In this document: positions 17,922 through 24,546 of the stretch, in pieces
Layout of the letters: each line of letters opens with the position of its first letter
How positions within the stretch are numbered: the first letter of the stretch is position 1
IMG/VR virus record: IMGVR_UViG_3300047550_001356
Span: 1-30,155 of that record
From: a virus
Strand: one strand, 5' to 3'
Length of the DNA stretch: 30,155 bases
Notes under the pieces: generated by a model
What the model was told of the DNA's origin: nothing
Database searches by the model: none
Seen by the model: only the letters and a program-made list of their open reading frames with translations
Position numbers and translations under genes: made by a program

Positions 17922-18163
17922 AGTTTTTGTTTCCACACTCCATCTATAATTATACCGTAAGATGGAACATCGTCAACGGTTATCTTCTGCACTGAATAAC
18001 ATTGAGATGCTTTCATTCTCTTGCGAAGTTCATTTAATTCTTCTGCTGCAGCAACAGCATTTGTTTTCTTTTTGAATAGCAAAAGACCCTTGCGGGCTTC
18101 ACCCGAAGAGTCCTTAATATTATCCATTACAAACTGTTTAGTCTCTGTGATAATTCCGTACAT
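17918..18163 (-). CDS. small hypothetical protein
   Basis: An 81-residue protein using the ATG at 18163, which overlaps the upstream stop (TAATG) with an AAGGG about 9 nt upstream; an ATG at 18172 is the alternative. The sequence looks like alpha/beta, with a basic helix (AEELNELRKRMKAS) and strands around it (YGIIT, SYGIIIDGVW). No family recognised. It lies just upstream of gp43B and is coupled to it by ATGA. Confidence 0.55.
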   Translation of the reverse strand: MYGIITETKQFVMDNIKDSSGEARKGLLLFKKKTNAVAAAEELNELRKRMKASQCYSVQKITVDDVPSYGIIIDGVWKQKL

Positions 18164-18426
18164 TAAAACCATCCCTTCTTCTTCTCAGGACAATTAAAGA
18201 CGATACAAGAAGGTCGAGTCCATTCGTAGCGCATTACCCCATAGTAGTCGAGAACCACTACGCGACACACATACTTTGGCATGACGATTGTTCCACTTTC
18301 CCATTGCTGCTTGAAGAGTTCAGACAACTTACTGATCTCCTCCTCGTCATCCCCTGTATAGTCAGAATCGACATGGATGAGGAACTTTAGATTGCTCATT
18401 TCTTTTTGCTTTTGTGCTTCAGTCAT
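18163..18426 (-). CDS. small hypothetical protein (GC-richer island)
   Basis: An 87-residue protein with GGGAGAAC upstream of its ATG. It has an acidic DSDYTGDDEEE segment, several aromatic residues, and two Cys (residues 54 and 79), the second in a FNCPEKKKGWF tail. No known motif. Two sampled 60-nt lines are 45-47% G+C, well above the surrounding phage genes, which points to a different origin. The 5' end overlaps the upstream stop by 8 nt. Confidence 0.5.
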   Translation of the reverse strand: MTEAQKQKEMSNLKFLIHVDSDYTGDDEEEISKLSELFKQQWESGTIVMPKYVCRVVVLDYYGVMRYEWTRPSCIVFNCPEKKKGWF

Positions 18427-18733
18427 TCTTGTTCTCCCTCAGTTGCCTGTTCTCTTCCCAAAGTCGCTCAATAGTTTTGAGATCTTCCTCTGAACTAGCC
18501 TTTAGGAACTCCTTGAATTCCTTGACCGATTGTGGAAATCCTTCTCCCGAATAATTCTCGTAGCAATCCCAACCACGGGAGATGGCATAGTCTCCTGCTA
18601 GGAATCCCGTCAGATGATGAAAGCCACAGACCTCACGCCGTGCTTCATCACGCTCACGGGTCAGTTCCTCACACTTTGCAACAAGTGATTCAACATGGTC
18701 GATGAGTTCTTGCTTTGTAGGTTTCTTATTCAT
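18419..18733 (-). CDS. small coiled-coil protein directly after tRNA-Leu(CAA)
   Basis: The start is the ATG at 18733. A longer frame to 18859 reads through the tRNA-Leu gene and is not real. The 104-residue product has heptad-like helices at both ends (HVESLVAKCEELTRERDEAR; TIERLWEENRQLRE) around a Gly/aromatic-rich centre with two Cys and a FHHLTGF segment. The ATG lies 2 nt beyond the tRNA 3' end, leaving no room for a Shine-Dalgarno sequence. Sampled lines are 50-58% G+C, the highest in the window. Function unknown. Confidence 0.55.
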   Translation of the reverse strand: MNKKPTKQELIDHVESLVAKCEELTRERDEARREVCGFHHLTGFLAGDYAISRGWDCYENYSGEGFPQSVKEFKEFLKASSEEDLKTIERLWEENRQLRENKND

Positions 18734-18735
18734 AA

Positions 18736-18817
18736 TACCAAAGGTGGGAATCGAACCCACATGCCGTAAGGCAACGGATTTTGAATCCGCCGCGTCTGCC
18801 AGTTCCGCCACTATGGT
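18736..18817 (-). tRNA. tRNA-Leu(CAA)
   Basis: An 82-nt class II tRNA. Acceptor ACCATAG pairs with CTTTGGT except for a T5·T68 mismatch. D arm contains GGCGGAACTGG. The anticodon loop is TTCAAAA (anticodon CAA, reads UUG; A36-A37-A38). A variable stem TGCC/GGCA is present. T arm is GTGGG/CCCAC with a TTCGATT loop. CCA is not encoded. Small ORFs abut it on both sides. Confidence 0.93.
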
Positions 18818-18818
18818 G

Positions 18819-19064
18819 TCATCTTCCGCGCAATTGAAATTCAAGTGCAGCAATATCACTATTTGCAGTAAATAATTTTTGTTTTAATAAATTATTTTCA
18901 TTTACTAATTGCTCAATATAAGATTCCAACTCTCTAACTCTAGATTCAACTTCACTTCTATTTACATATATTCGATTATGTAATCGCTGCCAACTAGGAT
19001 GATCCCAAGTTGGAATTCGTAATTCGTTTTTGATTTGTTCTAAATTTAATTGATCTTCTGACAT
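18819..19064 (-). CDS. small coiled-coil protein directly after tRNA-Leu(TAA)
   Basis: The start is the ATG at 19064, 2 nt after the tRNA-Leu(TAA) 3' end; an upstream extension would lie in the tRNA. The 81-residue product ends in a clear coiled coil (VESRVRELESYIEQLVNEN, then LLKQKL and AALEFQL). An N-terminal TWDHPSWQRLHNRIY segment is aromatic-rich. There is no Shine-Dalgarno sequence. It is AT-rich, unlike the next small ORF, but has the same position relative to its tRNA-Leu. Its stop lies 1 nt from the 5' end of tRNA-Leu(CAA). Function unknown. Confidence 0.55.
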   Translation of the reverse strand: MSEDQLNLEQIKNELRIPTWDHPSWQRLHNRIYVNRSEVESRVRELESYIEQLVNENNLLKQKLFTANSDIAALEFQLRGR

Positions 19065-19066
19065 AA

Positions 19067-19150
19067 TGGGAATGGTGGGAATCGAACCCACACGGTCAAA
19101 TGACCGACAGATTTTAAGTCTGTTGCGTCTGCCTGTTCCGCCACAATCCC
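19067..19150 (-). tRNA. tRNA-Leu(TAA)
   Basis: An 84-nt class II tRNA. Acceptor GGGATTG pairs with CATTCCC except for a T5·T68 mismatch, the same position as in the other tRNA-Leu. The anticodon loop is CTTAAAA (anticodon TAA, reads UUA/UUG). The long variable stem is CGGTCA/TGACCG. The T arm is identical to that of tRNA-Leu(CAA), and the D arm differs by one base. No encoded CCA. Confidence 0.93.
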
Positions 19151-19153
19151 GAA

Positions 19154-19224
19154 CTACCCCGCCTAGATTCGAACTAGGAAAAAGAGATCCAAAGTCTCCT
19201 GTGATACCGTTTCACCACGGGGTA
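19154..19224 (-). tRNA. tRNA-Gln(TTG)
   Basis: A 71-nt tRNA. Acceptor TACCCCG pairs perfectly with CGGGGTA, discriminator G73. The anticodon loop is CTTTGGA (anticodon TTG, reads CAA/CAG). T arm is CCTAG/CTAGG with a TTCGAAT loop. No encoded CCA. The stop codon of the SpoU gene is immediately next to its 5' end, and tRNA-Leu(TAA) follows 3 nt later, so all are likely on one precursor. Confidence 0.93.
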
Positions 19225-19764
19225 TTAAAACACATTACTTGCGAGTGCGTACATTGCAATACCACTTGCAGTTCCCACATTCAAACTTCTCACGCTTCCA
19301 TACTGCTTAATATACAGTATGTCGTCACAAATGTCAATGAGTTCCTGGGGAAGTCCAACCTGTTCTTGTCCAAAGACAAGAATATGATGTGTATGTGAAT
19401 CCCAAATATAATTATTGATTGGACTTGCCCCAGGAATATTGTCAATACCAATGATCTTCACATTGGCATTGGAATCCCGTATAGACTTGATTTCATCATC
19501 AAGTTCAGATAGGGACTTGGTATGCTTGAAATGTGTGTAATGATGCGTACCTACTGTTCCTCGTCGGTCGTATTGCTTTGCACCATACAAGACTACCTTC
19601 TTAGCAAGAAACGCATTCGCATTACGAATAACTGTAGCAATATTGAAGTCATTATATAGATTACTGCAAATAACGGTAAAATTATTCCGCTTTGCATCAA
19701 GATCAGCAATAATTGCTTCATGCTTCCAATAATGGTAGTGGTCAATCACATTCCTCGTTTCCAT
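19225..19764 (-). CDS. SpoU-family RNA 2'-O-methyltransferase
   Basis: A 179-residue SPOUT (SpoU/TrmH-like) protein. Motif 1 is NDFNIATVIRNANAF (38-52, with N41 and R47). Motif 2 is VFGQEQVGLP (130-139). Motif 3 is YGSVRSLNVGTASGIAMYAL (155-174, with the knot Ser-Leu-Asn). It should transfer a methyl from SAM to a ribose 2'-OH in tRNA or rRNA. Its size is between TrmL (~157) and TrmH (~229). The gene is followed with no gap by tRNA-Gln and two tRNA-Leu genes, so phage tRNAs are the likely substrate. An ATG at 19785 would add 7 residues. I favour 19764, because the promoter -10 box lies between the two; the transcript would then be almost leaderless. Confidence 0.85.
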   Translation of the reverse strand: METRNVIDHYHYWKHEAIIADLDAKRNNFTVICSNLYNDFNIATVIRNANAFLAKKVVLYGAKQYDRRGTVGTHHYTHFKHTKSLSELDDEIKSIRDSNANVKIIGIDNIPGASPINNYIWDSHTHHILVFGQEQVGLPQELIDICDDILYIKQYGSVRSLNVGTASGIAMYALASNVF

Positions 19765-19770
19765 GTGTGT

Positions 19771-19799
19771 ATTATACCATAACATAAGTCATTCTGCAA
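19771..19799 (-). promoter_or_regulatory. extended -10 promoter for the SpoU/tRNA island
   Basis: On the minus strand TTGCAG is followed after 17 nt by TATAAT, with TG one base upstream of the -10 (TGGTATAAT). This is a near-ideal sigma70 extended -10 with a weak -35. The expected start of transcription is at or next to the SpoU ATG at 19764. It overlaps the 3' end of the upstream gene. Confidence 0.55.
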
Positions 19800-20637
19800 G
19801 AGGATTCCCATCAGATCTTACTTTTGCTCGTTCTTTATAAAAATGTTTTGGTTGCTTCTCTCCCTTTTCTACAAATTTCTCATACCAATATTTATTTCTT
19901 TGCAAATAAAGTTCATTATCAAATGATGGATATGTATCTTTTAATTCCCAATCCCCATGAACAGAATGTATATGCATTGGAATTATTTGAGCGAGAGGTG
20001 GCCACATATCTTTTCTAAATTCAAATTTTTCATTTGGTCTGTGAAATAAAATATTGGTCCATATGTCACCTGGAAACCAATCAGATTCTATGAATCCGCT
20101 TTGAATGTGCCATGGTCTATTATGGTGTTCATAACAATTTATAGGATTTGTTATAAATAAACACCAATTTTTTGGAGTTCTAAAAGATCTACCAGTCCAT
20201 AATTGCAACATGTTTATTTCAGTAAGTCCAAAATCATATTTTGATTGTGGTCGATCATAATTAAACACATTAGCATCTTTATCTTTATCTTTTAGTTCTT
20301 TAAAGATACATGCATCATCATCATAATATTTTTCATGAAAAGTGTATTCAAATTTTTTATCACCCAGATATGTGACATCAAAATCAAGTGCTGGATATAC
20401 CCACCATCCAATAGAATTTGCTGAAGTAAATGGTCCACAATATTTGTATGCTTGATCGTTCCATAATTTTTCATCTGATCCATTTTCTGATTTTAATTTT
20501 TTATTTGCTTTTTCTAATCGTATTCCTTGCGATGGATGAACATGCAGAACTTCAATAATCCGTTTTTCATCTAACTTTTGTTCTTCATTTATTTCATCTG
20601 GTTTTGCAAAAAATCCGCTAAATGGACATCCACTCAT
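19789..20637 (-). CDS. DUF6065-like protein (paralogue 2)
   Basis: A 282-residue protein that aligns by eye with the 259-residue protein at 22112-22891. Shared landmarks are an AYKYCGPFTSAN–IGWWV segment, a GRSFRTPKNW–LFITNP segment, IQSGFIESDWFPGDIWTNI (matching VETDWLPFTFTMNW), and WPPLAQIIPM (matching GEPICTFFPI). The C-terminal tail is basic (KHFYKERAKVRS). The family (known to me as DUF6065) has no assigned function. The N-terminal ~60 residues are an extra charged segment. It is coupled to gp43A by an ATGA overlap and separates that half from the SpoU/tRNA island. Confidence 0.6.
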   Translation of the reverse strand: MSGCPFSGFFAKPDEINEEQKLDEKRIIEVLHVHPSQGIRLEKANKKLKSENGSDEKLWNDQAYKYCGPFTSANSIGWWVYPALDFDVTYLGDKKFEYTFHEKYYDDDACIFKELKDKDKDANVFNYDRPQSKYDFGLTEINMLQLWTGRSFRTPKNWCLFITNPINCYEHHNRPWHIQSGFIESDWFPGDIWTNILFHRPNEKFEFRKDMWPPLAQIIPMHIHSVHGDWELKDTYPSFDNELYLQRNKYWYEKFVEKGEKQPKHFYKERAKVRSDGNPLAE

Positions 20638-22115
20638 AATAAACCTCTTTTCTTCATTTCCGCGTTAATGTCTTCTAGATTCTTTTCAGATTCAATCATC
20701 TTCTTTTTAAACATCTTACGATCTTTATACATCTTATCCATAAGTTCTGGAAGGAATCCACGAATATCTTTTCTGTATGTAGTTCCATTTGCAGCAACTG
20801 AGAGATTCTTTGATTTATATTTTTCTAATGCTTTTGTTGTGACTTCTCCACCTTTAAGAACTCCTTCTGGTGCTACAACTCCACGAAGACCATCTTCTGT
20901 CAAAGTCTCTGGAGAAATATTATACTGCATGATAAGATGTGGATATAGGGAATTTAAATCAAAACTAACAACCCAATTATATTTTCCTGGAACTGGTTCT
21001 TTCACATAAGCACCAGCATACTGCTCATCTTTTCTTCCTTTTCTCTTTGGTGGAATCATTATTCCACGATTTTTAAGATATTTGTAGATAATCACATCCC
21101 ATGTACGAACTTGAGAAAATACATCACTAAAATTAACACCTGCTGAATATGCAAGTGCCACTGCAAGTTCAATGAGTCTTAGTTTTTCTTCAAGTTTCTG
21201 AACAAGTTCAACATCTCGGATGTTATACTCAACAAACTTTTGAAAGTCTTTGCGATAAAACTCTGTAATGTTTTCATATTCGGAATAAGATAACTTTCGT
21301 TCTCCTAGTTCAACATATGCAATATGGTTCAATGCATATGATTCTTGATTTACATATGTAAATGTTTGATACACTTCATAATAATCAAGCATTGAAACAC
21401 CGACAATATCATATACTTGCTCTTCTTTGCCTGAGTTGCGTGTAATTTGACGATCCTTAAGTTTGCCCCAAGGAGACAATTTCTTTGCTGCTTTTGTTCC
21501 AAGCAATACCTTGATTCGATTTATAAGATAAGGAAAATCAAAAAATCTAATGTTCCATCCAGATACAATATCAGGATAATTTGCTGCAAAATAGTCAATA
21601 AATGTTTGCAGCATATCACTCTCATCTTCAAATTCAAAAACACGAACATCTTGTGTAGTTTTAAATCTACCAAGACAAAAAGTTGCTTTACCAGTTTTTG
21701 TGGATGAAATAGAAATTACATTGATACTCTCTTCTGGATTTTCAATTACAGGCCATCCTTTTTCAGAAGTTGTTTCAATGTCTATGTACATTATATCAAT
21801 CTTTGAAAAATCATAAAGCATATCACTCCCATATGTTTCATGTATAAAATGATACTCTGCTTGTATATCTCCATAGATATCAAAATTTTTAACTTCAGAA
21901 TAATTTTTGATAAATTCTTTATATGAATCAAATGAATCAAATTTTAATTCCGAGAGATATTCTCCAGAAATTGAAATTTGATCTGTTTTTGATTTGGAAG
22001 GTAAAAATACTGTCTGAACGAATGGACTCTCTAGATATTTTTTATTGCCATGATCATCAATTTCAGCATAAAGAATGCTGGAATAATCATAGTATACATT
22101 TGTGTAGAATTTCAT
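20634..22115 (-). CDS. family B DNA polymerase, N-terminal half (gp43A)
   Basis: The start is the ATG at 22115, overlapping the previous stop as ATGA; a TTG at 22136 is unlikely. The 493-residue protein contains the 3'-5' exonuclease: Exo I YIDIETT (D112, E114), Exo II NIRFFDFPYL (~188-197) and Exo III YNIRDVEL (D301). It then has polymerase motif A SFDLNSLYPHL (D386). It stops in a charged helical stretch (KKKMIESEKN, ending MKKRGLL), in the fingers region before motif B. Motifs B and C are in the gene at 16770-17921, about 2.7 kb downstream. The split falls between catalytic motifs, so this half alone can at most be an exonuclease. Confidence 0.93.
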   Translation of the reverse strand: MKFYTNVYYDYSSILYAEIDDHGNKKYLESPFVQTVFLPSKSKTDQISISGEYLSELKFDSFDSYKEFIKNYSEVKNFDIYGDIQAEYHFIHETYGSDMLYDFSKIDIMYIDIETTSEKGWPVIENPEESINVISISSTKTGKATFCLGRFKTTQDVRVFEFEDESDMLQTFIDYFAANYPDIVSGWNIRFFDFPYLINRIKVLLGTKAAKKLSPWGKLKDRQITRNSGKEEQVYDIVGVSMLDYYEVYQTFTYVNQESYALNHIAYVELGERKLSYSEYENITEFYRKDFQKFVEYNIRDVELVQKLEEKLRLIELAVALAYSAGVNFSDVFSQVRTWDVIIYKYLKNRGIMIPPKRKGRKDEQYAGAYVKEPVPGKYNWVVSFDLNSLYPHLIMQYNISPETLTEDGLRGVVAPEGVLKGGEVTTKALEKYKSKNLSVAANGTTYRKDIRGFLPELMDKMYKDRKMFKKKMIESEKNLEDINAEMKKRGLL

Positions 22116-22891
22116 TTGTTTGGATCCAAGCAACAATTATCATAACATGGTTCATATTCTATCGGAGATGAATTAATATATTCAAACTCACTTGCCTTTA
22201 TAATATTTTGATGTCTTTCAAATTTAGTACCATTTTTATACTGTCCACGAAGATAATCTCTTTGTCCTTTATTTCCATTTGTCTTTAAATTAGCATTATA
22301 CTGCTGTCTTGAATTTGCCCATTGACCATACTGTGAATGTAGTTCTTCATTATCCTTTATGGATCGTGATTCTGCTTTCCATTGTTCTAAATATCCTCTT
22401 TCTATAGGAAAGAATGTACAAATTGGTTCCCCTTCTTCAAATTTAACTTCATAGTTTTCTTCTGTTATTTTCCAATTCATGGTAAATGTAAAAGGTAACC
22501 AATCAGTTTCTACTATTCCCTCTAATGCAGTTATTCCTCTCTTTGGATTATTTGCTGGACCCTTTACATATAAGTTATGATTCTCTTCAGTTTGTATCAA
22601 AAAACCAAGACTGAATGTAATAACTCCACTTCCAAAGTGAGATGTAACAATATGCTGATTGTATGGAGAATTGCTGTTTAGTTTTATGGAAATGTCACTT
22701 AGATTTCTTCCTCCATTCCAAATTGCACTAAAAGAAAATGGTATGTTTACTGTCCAACCATATCCATTTGCAACTGTCAATGGAAGACATCTGTATGCAA
22801 AAGCATCATGAGTCTCATCCATCCATTTTCTCTTTTTATTTGGAATAGAAATTGGAAGTGGATTATAAATCCTATATTGTGTAATTTTCAT
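22112..22891 (-). CDS. DUF6065-like protein (paralogue 1)
   Basis: A 259-residue protein with the features of the family I know as DUF6065. CLPLTVANGYGWTV is near residue 36. HFGSGVITFSLGFLIQT is in the middle, followed by LYVKGPANNPKRGI. ALEGIVETDWLPFTFTMNW comes next, then EEGEPICTFFPI. The C terminus has a basic RQQYNANLK–RDYLRGQYK region and ends in a CYDNCC cluster. No catalytic motif is evident; it may bind a ligand or assist an enzyme. It is 2 nt from the Nmad1-like gene and coupled to gp43A by ATGA. A paralogue lies on the other side of gp43A. Confidence 0.7.
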   Translation of the reverse strand: MKITQYRIYNPLPISIPNKKRKWMDETHDAFAYRCLPLTVANGYGWTVNIPFSFSAIWNGGRNLSDISIKLNSNSPYNQHIVTSHFGSGVITFSLGFLIQTEENHNLYVKGPANNPKRGITALEGIVETDWLPFTFTMNWKITEENYEVKFEEGEPICTFFPIERGYLEQWKAESRSIKDNEELHSQYGQWANSRQQYNANLKTNGNKGQRDYLRGQYKNGTKFERHQNIIKASEFEYINSSPIEYEPCYDNCCLDPNK

Positions 22892-22893
22892 GA

Positions 22894-23205
22894 TTATTTT
22901 GATTTTAGATATGCAGCAAGCAAAATAGAATAATTAATCATGTCTATAAGAGTATCATGAACACTTTCATCATCTACAACTAGTTTTCCCTTTGCTGAAT
23001 ATGATGAAAGTCTAGACATTTTATCAGTCATTCTAACCAGAAATGCTTGTTCGGTTGTACAAATTCCCAATGCCTCTGCTCTTTTAAAGTTAGCAAATGG
23101 ATTTACTCCATCGCTACCAGCATAATCAGCATTTTTCTTTTTCATCAACTCAAGTGCATACTTACACATTTCTTCATGTATTTTAAAAAGTTCTTCACGG
23201 GTCAT
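22894..23205 (-). CDS. DUF1599 / Nmad1-like protein
   Basis: A 103-residue protein with the DUF1599 pattern: KNADYAGSDGVNPFANFKRA (24-43), an RMTDKMSRLSSY helix (~58-69), and VHDTLIDMINYSILLAAYL (~82-100). The family is described as nucleotide-modification-associated domain 1 and is often found in phages. The all-helical, acidic metal-site-like pattern is reminiscent of MazG-type nucleotide pyrophosphohydrolases. The likely role is control of a nucleotide pool or support of base modification. GGAG lies 8 nt before the ATG. Neighbours are a DNA-methyltransferase-like gene and dUTPase. Confidence 0.75.
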   Translation of the reverse strand: MTREELFKIHEEMCKYALELMKKKNADYAGSDGVNPFANFKRAEALGICTTEQAFLVRMTDKMSRLSSYSAKGKLVVDDESVHDTLIDMINYSILLAAYLKSK

Positions 23206-23208
23206 GTG

Positions 23209-24546
23209 TCATTCTCCAAAAAGTAGTTCAAGTGTAGCAGTTTTATATGATAAGTCAAAACCTTTTTTTGAAAAGCACCAAATATTCTCTATAAAAGTAT
23301 TATCTAAATGTTTCTTAAGTGCTTGTGTGTCCATTTTTTTTGGTCTTTGTTTAATTCTCATTCCTATCTGACCATCAAAATTTCCACCCAAGGAAATGAC
23401 ATGATCTACCATCTGATCGCATGTTCTATATCGTTTTCCATTTATTGTTGGATCCATGATGTTAATCATCATTATTCCTTCAGATGATAATGATTCATAG
23501 CAAGCAGTAATTACTGGTTTGTAAAACTTATTCCACCAATTATCATATTCTGGATATCTTGCCCATGATTGTTTCCAACTGTCACCACCCTCATCATATA
23601 ATTCTGTTGAGAAATATGGAGGCGATGTAAATATAACATCATATTTATTGGATTTAATTGTTGGAAGAATATCTTCTGCTGGAGCATTATAAAATACTAC
23701 TTCTTTTCCAGATGAACCAACTATTCTAAATGCATCGTAGTAGTGATCCTTGACTTGAATTTGAAATTTATTTACTATTGGTTCTTTTCCAGAAAGTAAT
23801 TTTTCATATTCAATGCATTGAGTTACATATACAGTAAACACATTTGGATTTGGATCTGTTCCCATATATGTCAATGCAGATGATGCATAAAATCCAGCAA
23901 GTCTATCCCCCCATCCCATGCTAAAATCTAATATAGATTTTATTTTACTACTAATTTTAGAAAAAGCAAAATCATATATTGTCTTTGCAACATGTGGTTT
24001 GAATTGAGTTGCAACATATGCTCCAAGTCTAAAAGATCCACGAATCTTATCTTTACTTATTCCTCTATTATCTAATCTCCAGAATGTCCAATTCATTTTA
24101 TTTAAAAGATCTGGAGAATACCAGTATTCATTTGGAGAGACAAAGGAATATGAACTACAGTCATAACGATTTCTCTGCTGAAAATAATTGCTAATATCAT
24201 TATGATAATGCCCAAAAGATATAACAAATTTACCATATTTACTAAATGGATATTTGTAATCAGAATATTTTTCAACGACATTTCCAGTATTAGTCATTAT
24301 AAATTCAGAAAAATCTGTTTTTCTTAAATTATTAAATTTAAAAACAACATCATCTTTTGGTATTTCTCTAAATGGAAACATCACAGAATGTCTAGAAACA
24401 TATTCTGCAAATCCATCTTTTATTTCTTGTTTGCTATATTGTTTATTAAATTCATCCCAATTATCTCCAACAATATATGGGATCCCATCATTATCTGCAT
24501 ATTTTATCAGATAATTAACAATTTCATCAATTTTTGTTTTAGTCAT
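23209..24546 (-). CDS. SAM-dependent DNA methyltransferase-like protein (TSPPY)
   Basis: A 445-residue protein. A SAM-binding motif I, ILDFSMGWGDRLAGF, is at ~205-219. The catalytic motif IV, FTSPPYFS, is at 306-313, as in N4-cytosine/N6-adenine amino methyltransferases. A TDPNP acidic turn follows motif I. The N-terminal ~190 residues are unusual for a simple methyltransferase and may bind DNA or a partner. The TSPPY form slightly favours N4-C or a beta-class enzyme, but target base and site cannot be read from sequence. No restriction nuclease is adjacent, so it is an orphan methyltransferase. It is coupled to dUTPase by ATGA and ends 3 nt before the Nmad1-like gene. Confidence 0.8.
   Translation of the reverse strand: MTKTKIDEIVNYLIKYADNDGIPYIVGDNWDEFNKQYSKQEIKDGFAEYVSRHSVMFPFREIPKDDVVFKFNNLRKTDFSEFIMTNTGNVVEKYSDYKYPFSKYGKFVISFGHYHNDISNYFQQRNRYDCSSYSFVSPNEYWYSPDLLNKMNWTFWRLDNRGISKDKIRGSFRLGAYVATQFKPHVAKTIYDFAFSKISSKIKSILDFSMGWGDRLAGFYASSALTYMGTDPNPNVFTVYVTQCIEYEKLLSGKEPIVNKFQIQVKDHYYDAFRIVGSSGKEVVFYNAPAEDILPTIKSNKYDVIFTSPPYFSTELYDEGGDSWKQSWARYPEYDNWWNKFYKPVITACYESLSSEGIMMINIMDPTINGKRYRTCDQMVDHVISLGGNFDGQIGMRIKQRPKKMDTQALKKHLDNTFIENIWCFSKKGFDLSYKTATLELLFGE

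Noticed and set aside
18734-18859. N-terminal extension of the small ORF at 18419-18733 reading through tRNA-Leu(CAA)
   Set aside because: The extra residues are the translated tRNA (a classic false ORF); the true ATG is 2 nt after the tRNA.
19065-19091. N-terminal extension of the ORF at 18819-19064 into tRNA-Leu(TAA)
   Set aside because: Same reason; the extension lies inside the tRNA gene.
18736-19224. tRNA cluster as a prophage attachment site
   Set aside because: No integrase or direct repeats are seen, and the genome type is lytic T4-like.
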